From Blastocystis sp. Blastoise (taxonomy: Eukaryota > Sar > Bigyra > Opalinata > Blastocystidae), in contig JBBPEB010000027.1 in assembly GCA_039096225.1 (NCBI GenBank), forward strand, positions 648,501 to 712,500: 64,000 nt of DNA, given 5' to 3'. This document shows, one piece after another, positions 37,667 through 49,616 of this stretch. Position numbers and translations under genes: made by a program. The notes under the pieces are model-generated. The model was not told where the DNA came from, did no database searches, and was given only the letters and a program-made list of their open reading frames with translations. Positions within the stretch are counted from its first letter, which is position 1. Every line of letters begins with the position of its first letter.

Positions 37667-39160
37667 ATGCAACAAAGACTCTATAAAACTGTTATTGGTA
37701 TGGAAATACATGCTCGTGTCTTATCGAAGACCAAGTTATTTTCTAGAGCTCCCGTTGCTGCTATAGATGCTGCTCCAAATACAACAATTAGTGGTTTTGA
37801 CCTTTCTTTACCTGGTACTCTACCTGTATTAAATAAATATTGTGTAGATCAATCTATTAAGGCTGGTTTAGCTTTAAATGGAGATATAAGTCCTGTTTGT
37901 CTTTTTGAAAGAAAGCATTATTTTTATCATGATTGTCCTTCTGGTTATCAAATAACTCAATCTAGATATCCAATTATGAAAAATGGTCAATTATTTGTTC
38001 TTCCTCCTGCAAATAAATCTCAGAAACGAAATTCTTTTCATCCTTTTCAAGTTAATATAAAACAAATACAATTAGAACAAGATACAGGTAAATCTTTCTA
38101 TGATGAGAATGGATATAGTTTAATTGATTTAAATCGTGCCGGAGCTCCTCTTATGGAAATTGTTACAACTCCTTGTATTCATGGTGCTTCTGAAGCTAGT
38201 TCATTTTTAAGTGCTTTACAGAATTTATTACAGATAATTGGAGTAAGTGAGGCTAAGCCAGAAAATGGAAGTCTTCGTGCAGATATTAATGTAAATGTAG
38301 TTTCTGAAGATAATACTATTGCTAGTCCTATTGTAGAATTGAAAAATTTAAATAGTATTCATATTATAGAAGATGCTATACATTATGAAGTAGATCGTCA
38401 AATTGATGCTTTAGAACATAATATTCCTTTATATAAAGAAACTCGATCTTATAATCCTGAATTGAAAGAAACATTTGTATTAAGAAAGAAAGAAAATGCT
38501 TATGATTATCGTATTTTCCCTGATCCTGATGTACGTCCTTTAAAGATTACACAAGATAGAATTCAATCTATTCAAAGCACACTTCCTGAATTACCTGCGT
38601 CTCTCTATTTAAGATTACAAAAACAATATAAACTTTCTGAATATGAATCTGCTGTATTAATTAATGAAATTGGTTCTGTTCCTTATTTTGAAAGTGTTTG
38701 TAAAAATATTAAAAACCCTACTTTAGCTTGGAATTGGATTTGTAATGAGCTTTTTGCGTATTTAAGAACTTTTAATATTCCTTTTGCTAATAATCCTGTA
38801 TCTGCTGAGAACTTAAGACAAATTATTATTAATTTAGAGAATAATAAGATTAATGGTCCAATGGCAAAGAGTATTTTAAAACAAGTCTGGGAAACAAAAA
38901 GAAATACAGAAGATATTATTAAAGAGAATAATTTCAACATGAATACAAATCAAGAAGAAATTCAATCTTTGTGTGATACTCTTTTTACTACAACATTAAA
39001 GAACAATAAATCATTCTTAAATCAACATTTTACCGGAGATAATCGAGTTCTTCCTTGGCTCGTTGGACAAATACTGAAAGAAACAAAAGGTAAATGTAAT
39101 CCAAATGATATCAAACAAATATTTGAAACTAAACTTAATTCGCTTAAACAACAATCTTAA
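37667..39160 (+). CDS. PET112: Mitochondrial Glu-tRNA(Gln) amidotransferase subunit B, single exon
   Basis: B subunit of the GatCAB/GatFAB transamidase, which converts misacylated Glu-tRNA(Gln) to Gln-tRNA(Gln) in mitochondria. 497 residues. Motifs: YKTVIGMEIHARVLSKTKLFS, LPGTLPVLN, ERKHYFYHDCPSGYQITQ, QDTGKSFYD, LIDLNRAGAPLMEIVT, GSLRADINVNV, VELKNLNS, ETRSY, LRKKENAYDYRIFPDPD, then the helical GatB_Yqey tail (NKINGPMAKSIL, and VGQILKETKGKCNP). The N-terminus is short and shows no long presequence, so import may use a short or internal signal. No introns. Convergent with SNU13. Confidence 0.95.
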   Translation: MQQRLYKTVIGMEIHARVLSKTKLFSRAPVAAIDAAPNTTISGFDLSLPGTLPVLNKYCVDQSIKAGLALNGDISPVCLFERKHYFYHDCPSGYQITQSRYPIMKNGQLFVLPPANKSQKRNSFHPFQVNIKQIQLEQDTGKSFYDENGYSLIDLNRAGAPLMEIVTTPCIHGASEASSFLSALQNLLQIIGVSEAKPENGSLRADINVNVVSEDNTIASPIVELKNLNSIHIIEDAIHYEVDRQIDALEHNIPLYKETRSYNPELKETFVLRKKENAYDYRIFPDPDVRPLKITQDRIQSIQSTLPELPASLYLRLQKQYKLSEYESAVLINEIGSVPYFESVCKNIKNPTLAWNWICNELFAYLRTFNIPFANNPVSAENLRQIIINLENNKINGPMAKSILKQVWETKRNTEDIIKENNFNMNTNQEEIQSLCDTLFTTTLKNNKSFLNQHFTGDNRVLPWLVGQILKETKGKCNPNDIKQIFETKLNSLKQQS

Positions 39161-39566
39161 ACAATAACATATATCTTTCTTTCTCTTTTTTTTTTGTGTG
39201 TGTGTTTTCCTTTTCAAACTTATTATTTTTTACATTTTTCTATTTAGATTCTATGATTACTGTTTATGATCGATTGTTTTTCTTTAATTACTTTTTTTTT
39301 ATTATTTTCTTTTGTATCATTGTCTCCTTTCTTTATTGCTTATGTATTCATTGATTGCTTCTATATTCATTAAAGTTGTATTTATTTGAAAATATTATAT
39401 ATTTTATTTTGTTTTATAATATATAACAAAACAAAAAGAAAAGATAATAAAAATTTAATAAAAAATAATACTATCTTAAATAGACTAAGGAAAAAAAAAG
39501 AATAACATATATATGTTAATTAAAAAAAAAAATATTTATATTAAAGAGTGTCTACGTTCAACATCT
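39161..39566. other. convergent intergenic spacer
   Basis: T-rich then A-rich spacer between the GatB and SNU13 3' ends. Nothing recognised. Confidence 0.5.
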
Positions 39567-40203
39567 TTAAATAAGAAGCTTTTCAATTTCAATCTTAAGG
39601 TTTTGAATTTGATCCTTTAATTGAGAAGAATCGTTTTTGACTACAGAACAAGCAATAACAGGTCTAGTAACACCACAGGCACGACCAAGAGCAGTCTTGC
39701 TAGGAACAAAAACATAAGGAATGTTTTTATCTTCACAAAGAAGGGGTAAGTGAAGAAGAATCTCAAGAGGTTCAGCATCAGCAGCCATAACAATGAATTC
39801 GGAAATACCTCTATTCAGAGTTTTGGTAGCTATGTATAAATGTAAATTTATTAAATATATCATAAATAATTGATATAATACTAATAATATTGTCATAAAA
39901 AGAATTATATATTATTGTTATTATCATGATTGATAATTAATTAACATATATATATATATTATTTAATAAAACTAAAGAAAAAAAGGAAATTTCGGATAAA
40001 ATATTAAAATACTTAAGATATAGTACTAATAAAATATATAGCTTCATTGGCACCCTTCTTTAACTGTTTGTAATTAGTAGCTTGTTGAACTAAATCAAGA
40101 ATAGAAACGGTTAAATTACCATCAGCTAAAGGATAAGCTTTAGGGTTAGCAGAATCCTATATCTTATGTTATACAATATGAAACATAATGAACTTACGGT
40201 CAT
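39567..40203 (-). CDS. SNU13: Snu13/NHP2L1 (15.5K) box C/D and U4 snRNP protein, 3 exons
   Basis: L7Ae-family protein that binds K-turns in U4 snRNA and box C/D snoRNAs. Exon 1 (40203-40198) is only ATGACC. After a normal GTAAGT...TATAG intron, exon 2 (40156-40042) encodes [15 protein letters not shown] and [11 protein letters not shown]. Exon 3 (39829-39567) encodes [54 protein letters not shown] and ends IEKLLI. Length and motifs match the family throughout. The exon 2/3 junction cannot be made with GT-AG without adding five residues inside the invariant [12 protein letters not shown] motif; see the separate entry. Confidence 0.93.
39830..40041 (-). other. Anomalous intron / intron-like insertion in SNU13
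   Basis: 212 nt separate GAA G from CT ACC. In gene sense it begins CTATATATTT and ends ACATAG. A direct repeat AGCTA lies at both borders, and removal of one copy restores GAAGCTACC (E-A-T). On the opposite strand the insert reads GTATAAATG...TACTAAT...ATATATAG, a complete-looking intron. A GT-AG splice in gene sense is possible with an internal donor (ATTA/GTACTA, about 40027), but it would add IYFIT to the protein. Confidence 0.7.
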
Positions 40204-41454
40204 TTTTATGAATATATAATAAGAGCCTCGGCTAAAAAACTAAGGTTGTTTTCTAAATGAAAAAGAGAAGGCAGATTTGTGTGGTGAATTCTTTTGCTTT
40301 TCGACTTTTTTGATAATCACGATTATTAAATAAATTACTACACAAAATAAAAAATAAACAGAAATCAGACACTATAATTCAGTTTATGTAAGTAATATCT
40401 AATACTTGCTGATTCAACTACTCAACTATGGTCGTAATTCTCCATATAAGTATATAATAAGTTGTTATTATTACTTAAAAAATGATTCTTAAAGGAAGCA
40501 CTTTGTTTTAACATATGATTTAAAACATTTATTCAATGTAAACGATGATGAAAATATTTTACTAAGGTTATTTTGTTAGTTTAATAGTTTTAAGTTTATA
40601 TATAAAGAGAAAGTACTGTAAAGTTGTAAGTATTATCAGCCTTTAAATATTTTTTTAAATAATTTATTACCATTACAATGAATATTTCTTTTTAGTATAA
40701 TGTATAGAATTAATTATACTTACTTCTTTCTATGTGTTGTCAGTATAATCATTTTATTTTCAATTTATCTATAAATCTTTTTTTTTTCATTGATATTATC
40801 TTCTTTTTAATAATTTTCATCGTTAATGCTGTCTCACATGTTGAAATCAATAACCAAATTTATGAAATATTTGATTTGTAAATATGAATAAATTAATGAT
40901 TTCATACATATTATAAAAGACTTTGACATTTAAAGTAAAGTATATAAATAAAGAAAACAGTCAACACACTTTTACGCATTTCAATATATTACGATATTTA
41001 AATACGACCTAGCTAGATCAATATTCTATTAAATAACAAAATTTTTGTATATCTTTATCTAAAGATGCTCATAATTCATTTTTTACTTTGAATAGTACAT
41101 TAATGAGCAAATATATACACAGATTCAATTGTTAATTGAAACGAAATTTAATGTACATTGATGATTTTCTTCTTTATTATTATTACTATTTTGTTTTTTC
41201 AACATTATTCTTATTATACTCAGCCATTCATTATATATATTCTAAAAAAACAAATTTGAAACTTGCAAATCTTTCAATAAACCGCGAAATATCATTTTGG
41301 TAAGTATTCTCATCCTATATATTATTTTAATAATATAAAATATATTAGAATAAATAAGTATTGTGTGTAGTATTTAAAATTCAATGTATATATCTATATG
41401 ATGATTATTTATGAGTGTAATACTGTTCTGTCTAGTTAGTTTTCTATTTTTATG
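40204..41454. other. intergenic, no gene seen
   Basis: 1.25 kb of AT-rich spacer between two divergent genes. A CCGCG at 41282 is the only GC-rich spot. Confidence 0.5.
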
Positions 41455-43727
41455 ATGAGTAATTCCGTGAATCCTGGTGATCAACAAAATAATACTAATA
41501 AAGAATGTATATAGAAGCATTATTAGTATTCATTTCTATTGATTTCATAGTTTTATTTCGTTTTCAAGAAGAAAACACTTGTAAAGTATCGAGTAGCTTT
41601 TTAGAAAAGCATCCTGAATGTATTTTAAATGATTTTATTCAGATTGATGGAGAGGAAGAAGAAGATGATGGAATCTACATTGATTATACTGTTCATTATC
41701 CTGAATTATTGATATCTATTATAGAAGGAGAGTCTAGTGACACTCCTTTAGACGATACTATTGATGTATCTCTTCTAAAGAATGATTTTTTAGCATTATT
41801 TCCCGATAGAGATGGGAGAACTGGTATTGATGTGAATACTCTTAGTAAGCCTATATTTGATTATTGTTCCAAGTCAAAGGATAGTATATGTCATTGTAAG
41901 ACACCTGTATATTCATGCGCTCCTACTAGTGACTCCGATACATATCAGAATGAAATTGTAGATACCATGAACTTTCAAGATAAATATGTATATATAGTAT
42001 CAGGTATATTATTATTTATATATTATTATTTATATATTATTATTTATATATTATTATATATATATTATTATTTATATATTATTATTATATATTATTATAT
42101 ATTATTATTATAAATTATGAATCTCTATAAATATCTTTAGGACAATTAAGTGATTCAAAAATAAATGAATTGAAGCAATTACGTCGATATTTCTCGTTCT
42201 TCAACTTTGTTGCTATTTCTATTGAATGTATATTTATAGAGTTATTTTCATCATAATATTAAATATATATATATATATATATATAGCTACCTTTACCCTG
42301 GATCTCGATATAACTACAGTTATTAATGATCAATATTTAACTATTTTCCCTAATCTTCCTTCTCTTCATATACGATGTATGTATATATATAAGTATATAT
42401 ACATATATATAGTTCTATATTATAAGAAGAAGGATATAGATGTTCATGAAGTAGCTTTTAATTATAAAGAGAAAGAAGGTATACAATTATATATATATTC
42501 ATATTTAACTAATCAACTATTTCTATAGAAACTCACTACATATATAAAATGAAGTATATACTTTATCTAGAATGATATAAATATATATATAGTTTATATA
42601 ATATGTATAATGCTTCCTTTGTAAAATGGATCTTGAATAATCCCTATAAAGATACTATTGAAGAAGTCATTTATAGTATACTCTTTATATAACTATAGTA
42701 TAAATACTATACATATATATAGATGATTCAGATGCTATAACTCAATATATGTCGATATTTAAGAATAATTTGTATCCTTCCATCAAAAACATTCATTTCT
42801 CTTATTGTATTATTATATATATATATATATATATATATCAATCTATATGAATAGATATTATTCGAAAACAGAATATGAATTCTCTTAAAGGTACCATTAA
42901 GAAGCTCTCAGTTCCCACTGTAGAATGTCTCTCCTTTGAAAGTATACTATATATGATGCTATTACCATTTCTTATTATACTCTCATTATTTTTATATATT
43001 ATCATTATCATCCTAGATGTTCCTATTGGTCGCTACATATGTGAACGTATTCCCATGATTATTTCGTATGTTAATAATACTAGTTTTCCAAATATGAAAA
43101 GAATCTCTTTTCAAGGAGGTATATTATTTTACATCAATATTCCTATTAATATCTCTTCTATAGCTAGCTTCTATGAATCAAATGTCTTTACTTCCTGCCT
43201 TAAAAATACTGAACTATTTGAAGAAATCAATTTAAAAGGTAATATATATATATATAGAAGTATTTTCACAATAAGTTATTCTCTGTAATTAATAATATAG
43301 AGATTAGTAACGATGCACTATTCAATTTCTTTGAATCTCAAAGAAATGGCTTGTTCCCTAATGTAAAACATATCGATATAGATAGTATATACATATATAC
43401 ATATTTCTCATTAACTCTTCTTAGTGATGCCTTCTTCTATTGAATTTAAGAATCTTCGCTTCGTACAAAAAGTCATTGAAAACAGTTCATTACCACCAGT
43501 AGAGAAATTATTCATAACAAGAAAACGTGATTGGTTATTTTGCAGACAATCCCATAATTTCACAAACAATCGTATATATATATATATTTGTTTATTTACT
43601 CTAAAACAATCGTTAATATTAATATCATAATATATAGAAGAACAATGGAATTCTCTCTCCTCTTTATTCAATAGACTATCTACTTCGCTTCATGAACTCA
43701 ATATTGAAGGTAATTCTGTCTATAATA

Positions 43728-43758
<31 letters not shown>

Positions 43759-45546
43759 GGTATAGAAAACATAAGTGCCAATACTATTCAAGATATGATA
43801 GAACTCTTTACTCCACTCACTTTCACTAAACTAACAAACCTTAAACTCATCCGTATATATATATAAATTGATATACTCTATATATAGATAATGAGCCTAT
43901 TACTTTCATGCCTTCTCTCCTCCTTTTCCTCTCTTCCTCCTCTTATCCTTCTCTTCAATCACTTACTATTCAATGTGAATCATTCAATAATCAAGTACCA
44001 ACAGAGAATATTACACTCTCTTTTGAAGATCTCAAGAAACAATCGATTCATCTTAAAATGCCTTGTTTGAAAACTCTCACATTCACAAGTAATATATGTA
44101 TCATATTTATCAATCTCTATTTCATCCTTTATCTAGAATTATATTTCAATTCAGAAAGTCTTCTTTCTACACTAACATTATTCCTCACTAGTTGTCCTTC
44201 AATGGAACAACTTACATTTGAAAGTAATATATATATATATAATTCATATATTATATATTATTTATATAGGTTGTTGGTTTGACAATCAATGTGATAATGC
44301 ATTATTGACTGTTGCTAAACAAGGACTTATGAAACATATTCAATATATTTATTTTGATTGTATTCAAAAAGAGTATAACGATGATTCAGAATATACATCT
44401 TTTTTTATTCCACGATATTTCTGTAATCTAGAAAAAGGCCAATTGTCATCATTAAACTCATTGTACTTTTCGAGTAAATGTGTTTTATAATATTTAATAT
44501 CTATTGTGTTATATAGAATTTAAATTCACTATTGATGACTTTCAGAGTTATGTCAGTCTCTTTACTAATCATATCATTCCTTCTACTTGTTTCTCTCTCA
44601 CAATTCCAAATAAATCATATATTCGTATTCTCATATATATAATATTTATTCTATATATACTTATTACTTTACTAATTCTATATATATATCATATTTATAT
44701 AGCTAAGATTATTATTCCTTCTGAAGGCATGAACTATCTTCTTGATGCCATTAAAGACAAGAAAATGACCCACCTTACCACAATCAACTTAAAATGTATT
44801 CATTATTAGTTATTATAGTACATAAATCTATATAATACTATGCAATTAATATTAATATAGATACATCTATATCACTCGAGAATCTAGAACGATTTATTAG
44901 TTATTTAAATAAAGAATATCTACCAAACCTGAAATATTTCTTGATTTCATGTATATATATCTCTCTATTACTAATTTGTTTCCACTATTATCTATTTATA
45001 GTAGATGACAATGACAAGTCAGTTGATTATATAAATCCTTTAATAGAACATATGGAATTAGTCGAATGCAAACAATTATGTTATAAAATTTTCTTCTCAC
45101 ATTATTTGAAAACAATTGAATCAAAATATGATGTTCCTAATAATAATAATAATTTTAATAATATTAATGATAATGATAATAATAATAATAATAATAATTT
45201 CTTCTTTAGAAAATCAAATAGTCAATCAAGAAATACATTGAATAAGACTGCTCGAGTTGTGACAGGAACATCAGCCGCACCTCTTGGAACAATTATCACT
45301 GATAATAAGCGAAACATAGATAATACAGTTAATGATAATGATGATAATAGTGATAATGATAATGATGATGATGACAGTTCATCTGAAGCAGTAGATATGA
45401 CAGAAGAGAAAACAAATAACGATACTAACACTAGTAATCCTGCTGTGTATAATTATGGCAAAAAGAATAAGAATAAATCGAAAGCAAACAATTGGAACCA
45501 AGGAACGAGACGAAGAAATAATTACTGGAGATATGATTCCTCTTAA
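41455..45546 (+). CDS. BTB (T1-like) plus leucine-rich-repeat-like protein of many small exons
   Basis: Function unknown. Exon 1 (41455-41506) gives MSNSVNPGDQQNN. A 44-nt intron leads to exon 2 (from 41551), which begins FLFRFQEENTCKVSSSFLEK, followed by IYIDYTVHYPELLISIIEG, the pattern of a K-channel T1/BTB domain. About 15 short exons follow. Nearly all end in an LRR-like strand (PNLPSLHIR, PNMKRISFQGG, KNIHFSY, MPCLKTLTFTS, SMEQLTFES, SLNSLYFS, HLTTINLK, NLKYFLIS) directly before a GTATATA- or GTAATATA-type donor. The last exon has a Lys-poor, Asn/Asp-rich tail (NNNN and DDDD runs) and a basic end, GKKNKNKSKANNW. Individual exon edges are uncertain. Possibly a lineage-specific receptor or E3-adaptor family. 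Confidence 0.6.
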
Positions 45547-46190
45547 TTCATATACTTATGTCTTATTAATGACTCATATTTCGTGAATAAAAATTATTAT
45601 ATATAATATATTATTTGTATAATATTCATTTCATTTTTTATATTAACATCAGTATTTTTTTTTCATTTAATAACATGTTTTGTTTCATTCCATTTTTTAA
45701 ATGTTTTTTTTATGCAAGAAATTCATAACATGACTGTAAATAATATTATGATATCACATTAATAGTATTATCTAATACACAATAAGAATTACATATAATT
45801 TATTATAAAATCAATTTATTTGTTTTCTAACATAAAACGGCTTCAACACCAATATTTAATATGTTTAAAAACATTCATATATTAAATACACTTCTCTTTA
45901 CATTTTTTCCATATTTTTCACTAATAAAAAAAAGAATAAAAATGTTTTCTAATTAGAGTAATTCAAAAGTTTAGACAAAAATTGTAACAAGTTATCCGAG
46001 TTATGACGCTTGTATAAGTATTTATATCTGTTATATTTATTATATAATATATTATATTATTTAATTATCAAAAAAAATTAATTTGCATAAATAAATAATA
46101 ATATATAAACAGTAAAAAAAAATGTTTAAATTATTAAAATAAATCATATATTGAATTTCTCTTTTCTTTGTTGTTGAAAAACTTGTTAAT
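45547..46190. other. intergenic, left edge of transposon island
   Basis: AT-rich spacer after the BTB/LRR gene. No gene recognised. Confidence 0.5.
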
Positions 46191-46497
46191 AGAGCGGTTC
46201 AAAAGTTGCAACAAAAGTTGCGACAAAGTTGCTAAAATACTTGCGACAAGTTGTGAAAGTTGCGATAGTTTTTACACAATATTTTTATAAACATAATTTT
46301 TAATAAAGAAAACAAAAGTAAAGCATATAAAATATATATTATAAATAAGTTAAGAAAAAATTTAATCAAGATTGATTTCTGAAACATTACTAAAAGTAGA
46401 TAAATTATCAAAAGAAATTGATAAAATATCATCAAGAGAATCAGATAAAACACTATTTGAATTGAAATTTGTATTTTTTTCTTCATTTTCACTTTAA
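46191..46497 (-). mobile_element. Inverted fragment of a hAT-like element 3' end
   Basis: Begins with the terminal motif AGAGCGGTTCAAAAGTTGC. From about 46355 to 46497 it is the reverse complement of 49966-50095, the end of the hAT dimerisation ORF. It is cut off abruptly at 46497, just before another terminal motif at 46511. Confidence 0.85.
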
Positions 46498-46510
46498 TTT
46501 ACTATTGATT

Positions 46511-46878
46511 AGAGCGGTTCAAAAGTTGCGAGAAAAGTTGCGAAAAAGTTGCGACAAGTTGCGACAAGTTGCCACACTTTTTATATTTCATTTGTAAGCC
46601 ATATATTTATTATATAATAAATTTATATATATAATTATAGAGAGATTTACATGATGATTACATAAATAATTTTTAAATGAATTAAAAATCAGTTTAATAC
46701 TCTTAATAAGCGTTTTAAACACTAAAAATTGAATTTTTTAAAGCCAAATTTATTCTATAAATATCGTTATTTTAATCATTTTAACAATCTTTTAACGATT
46801 TTTAAAATATTATATTATTTTTATATTATAAGAATAATGTTATTAAATATAAAAAGTGAAAAATTGAATGTCATAGAT
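46511..46878 (+). mobile_element. Truncated hAT-like element end, copy 1
   Basis: Starts AGAGCGGTTC followed by an array of GTTGCGA(C) hexamer-like repeats, then about 300 bp of AT-rich noncoding DNA. It is closely similar to 46879-47139 plus 48678-48780, the second copy. Confidence 0.8.
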
Positions 46879-47139
46879 AGAGCGGTTCAAAAGTTGCGAC
46901 AAAAGTTGCGACAAGTTAAGACAGTTGCGACACTTTTTATATCTCATTTGTAAGTCATATATTTATTATATTATATATTTAAATATATAATTATAAAGTT
47001 ATTTTCATGATGATTACATAAATAATTTTTAAATAAATTAAAAATAAGTTTAATACACAAAATAAGCGTTTTAAACACTAAAAAAATGAAATTTTTGAAA
47101 TTCATAAGAAAAATTCATTAGATAAATATACTTATTTTA

Positions 47140-48677
47140 CACCCATGGGAAAAACCCGAAAAAAAGGTAAAAACCCGAAAAACTTCTGTTTTTTGAGGTC
47201 AGTTTTGTGTTTTTTTTTTAGTTTTTATAAAGATTATACAACTAAAATAATGATTTGCAGATATTCTGCAGCTTTTAAAGACGTTCCTGATAAAGTTGAA
47301 CGTGCTGCACTTGTTTATACAAATGCTAAAACTGATTATGGAAAACATGGATTTACATACATGGAAGTTGCTAACTATTTTGATGTTACGTTGTCGTCAC
47401 TCTACCATGCTGTAAAGGCTTTAAAGGATAAAAGGCCAATAAGTCATCCTGGAAGACCAAGATATTTAACAAATGATGAAGAAGTCTCTTTGTGCGATGA
47501 TTGGAGAATACAAGCGTTAAAAAATGATCCTGTTTCTGTTTTCGATGCTATTAATGATGTCACAAGTGTTATTAACTATAAACATGAAAACAAAACTAGA
47601 AAACAAAGTCCAGTTTCTCGAAAATATATTTCAAATATTCTTAAGAGAAATGACTTCAAATTGAAGAATGTCAAGGTTGTCACAAGAACAACCGATTATC
47701 CTCCTCGTGAAGATGTAAAAGTGTTTCTAGATGAACTTCATGAACTTTATAAATCTAATTATTATCGTGACTGTCTTATTTTTAATATGGATGAATCCTG
47801 GCTTCATTATAATAAAGATAAAAGTTCGATTAAAGTTATTACACCTCCTAATAGTAAAATACTTCGTTTATCGTCAGAGAAAGAAGAACATATGACAGTA
47901 ATTTGTTGTGTTTCAAAAGCAGGTTTTTTTGTACCTTTGGAAATGTTAGTTCCTTTTAAATCTATATCAATATCAGATGTATTATCAAAGGATTTAGGAT
48001 CTTTAATTATAAAAGAATCTGCTAAAGGTTGGATGAATAAAAATGAATTTAAGAATTGGATTGACAATGTGTTCTTACCTTATGTAAATTATAATAGAAG
48101 ATTTTCTAAAACAGAAAGAGCTTTATTAATAGTGGATGGACATACAAGTAGATTTGACTCTACTTCATTAATGGAACTTAGAAAAAATAATATAGACTGT
48201 ATATTATTGCCTCCAAATTCAACTTCTATCCTTCAACCACTTGATCATGTAGTGTTTTCTTCTTTTAAAACTGAACTCTGTAAGAAATTGAAAAGTGGAA
48301 ATAAGTGTGACTTCATTAAAGCAGGTTATGAGTCACTAATGAATGCTTTGTCGTATAACAATATTAAGCAAGGTTGGGCTCAAACAAATTTATTTGGTAA
48401 GCCAGAAGACGTCTTAGAGTTATTTGAATCCAAAAAAATACAAAATAAGAAAAGAAAAAAAGTCAACATAATTAGCAATGTATTAACCTGTGAAGAAAAT
48501 ATTAAACGATTATCTGGTATTTCATTAGATGTAACTGTTGTAGAAACAAATAATGATTTTTAATAAATTGTTTTGTTTATATAAATTAGAAATAATAAAT
48601 ACAACATCAAAAAATATATGTTCTAATTTCAAATTTTTCGGGTTTTTACCTTTTTTTCGGGTTTTTCCCATGGGTGT
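47140..48677 (+). mobile_element. Pogo/Tigger-type (Tc1-mariner superfamily) DNA transposon, intact
   Basis: 43-bp perfect terminal inverted repeats at 47140-47182 and 48634-48676, starting CACCCATGGGAAAAACCCG. Each repeat holds two AAAAACCCGAAAAA blocks. TA lies at both borders (47138-47139, 48678-48679). The uninterrupted paralogous copy at about 46775 reads TTATTTTAATCATTTT, giving the empty site. The element is 1.54 kb with an intact transposase ORF, so it is recent. Confidence 0.95.
47145..48563 (+). CDS. Pogo/Tigger-like DDE transposase
   Basis: Cut-and-paste transposase with a CENP-B/Psq-like N-terminus. 472 codons if begun at the ATG inside the terminal repeat; about 437 if begun at 47250 (MICRYSAAFKD). 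Order: helix-turn-helix around GFTYMEVANYFDVTLSSLYHA, an AT-hook-like SHPGRPR, a second DNA-binding helix, then a DDE_1 catalytic core with NMDES, LIVDGHTSR and ILQPLD as the acidic triad. The spacing from VDG to PLD is 35 residues (DD35D), in the Pogo range. No stop or frameshift. The 47145 start would place MGKTRKKGKNPKN, encoded by the inverted repeat itself, at the N-terminus. Confidence 0.93.
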   Translation: MGKTRKKGKNPKNFCFLRSVLCFFFSFYKDYTTKIMICRYSAAFKDVPDKVERAALVYTNAKTDYGKHGFTYMEVANYFDVTLSSLYHAVKALKDKRPISHPGRPRYLTNDEEVSLCDDWRIQALKNDPVSVFDAINDVTSVINYKHENKTRKQSPVSRKYISNILKRNDFKLKNVKVVTRTTDYPPREDVKVFLDELHELYKSNYYRDCLIFNMDESWLHYNKDKSSIKVITPPNSKILRLSSEKEEHMTVICCVSKAGFFVPLEMLVPFKSISISDVLSKDLGSLIIKESAKGWMNKNEFKNWIDNVFLPYVNYNRRFSKTERALLIVDGHTSRFDSTSLMELRKNNIDCILLPPNSTSILQPLDHVVFSSFKTELCKKLKSGNKCDFIKAGYESLMNALSYNNIKQGWAQTNLFGKPEDVLELFESKKIQNKKRKKVNIISNVLTCEENIKRLSGISLDVTVVETNNDF

Positions 48678-49616
48678 TAATCATTTTTTAATTCTTTTAA
48701 CGATTTTTAAAGTATTATATTATTTTTATACTATCAAAATAATGTTATTAAATATAAAGAGTGAAGAATTGAATGTCATAAAAGCTTCATTGAAGACAAA
48801 ATGAGCTCATTAAGTATAAAAATATTTTTAAAATGATTCATTTCTTCATAATGAGCTAATAATGAGCTATTGATAACATATATATTCAAATAATTTCATT
48901 TCATCAAAATTCAATTTTTAACAGTCTTCATTAGGCATCATATAATGAATCATTATGATATAAATATGTATCTATATGATAATTAATAGTCAATTATAAA
49001 TATATTATTCTTAATTAGATGACAAGATGAGCTGATAAAAATAAATTCAGTTCAAAATGGCTTAAAATCAATCTATTCATGAACCAATTTTCATTATTAA
49101 ATACTATGAATGATAAACATAATAATTTTAATTGAATATAATTAAATAATTAATAGAACATCAAACTCAAATTCATTTGAATTTTGATTAGAAAATTGAA
49201 TTTCAAAAATGAGTCAAAAATGGATTTATCCCGTAAATAAATCAATTTTTAACTGGAAAAAAATTGTTCAAAATATTTAGAATTCTTTCTTTAATTCATT
49301 TCATATGATCTTCTCATTTTTATAAAATGAAATTTGGTATATATATTTGCCGATACTTAATTTATATAATGAAATATTCTCTTATATAAAATATTAATTG
49401 AATATATGTTTAAATGAAAAGTTGTGACAAAGTTGTGACAAATTGCGACACTGAATCTATTTTTTAAACAAGTCTTTTTTAATTGCCAAATTAATAAAAT
49501 AATCACGGTACTCTCGCCATTATTAATGGTAAAAAAAGTTGCGACAAATTGCGACAAGTTGCGACAAGTTGTGAAATTTGTCGCAACTCGATTTGTCGCA
49601 ACTTTTGAACCGCTCT

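Larger units (their letters stand above)
46879..49616 (+). mobile_element. Non-autonomous hAT-like element, copy 2, interrupted by a Pogo-type element
   Basis: Left end AGAGCGGTTC...GTTGCGAC array at 46879; right end in inverted orientation, GTCGCAACTTTTGAACCGCTCT, finishing at 49616. The inside is noncoding apart from the Pogo-type element inserted at 47140-48677. It lies just upstream of a hAT C-terminal coding remnant. No matching 8-bp target duplication was found at the outer edges. Confidence 0.6.

Noticed and set aside
39830-40041. U12 classification of the SNU13 intron
   Set aside because: The border bases CTATATATTT or ATATATTTT do not match ATATCC and no branch consensus is seen; treated as an insertion anomaly.
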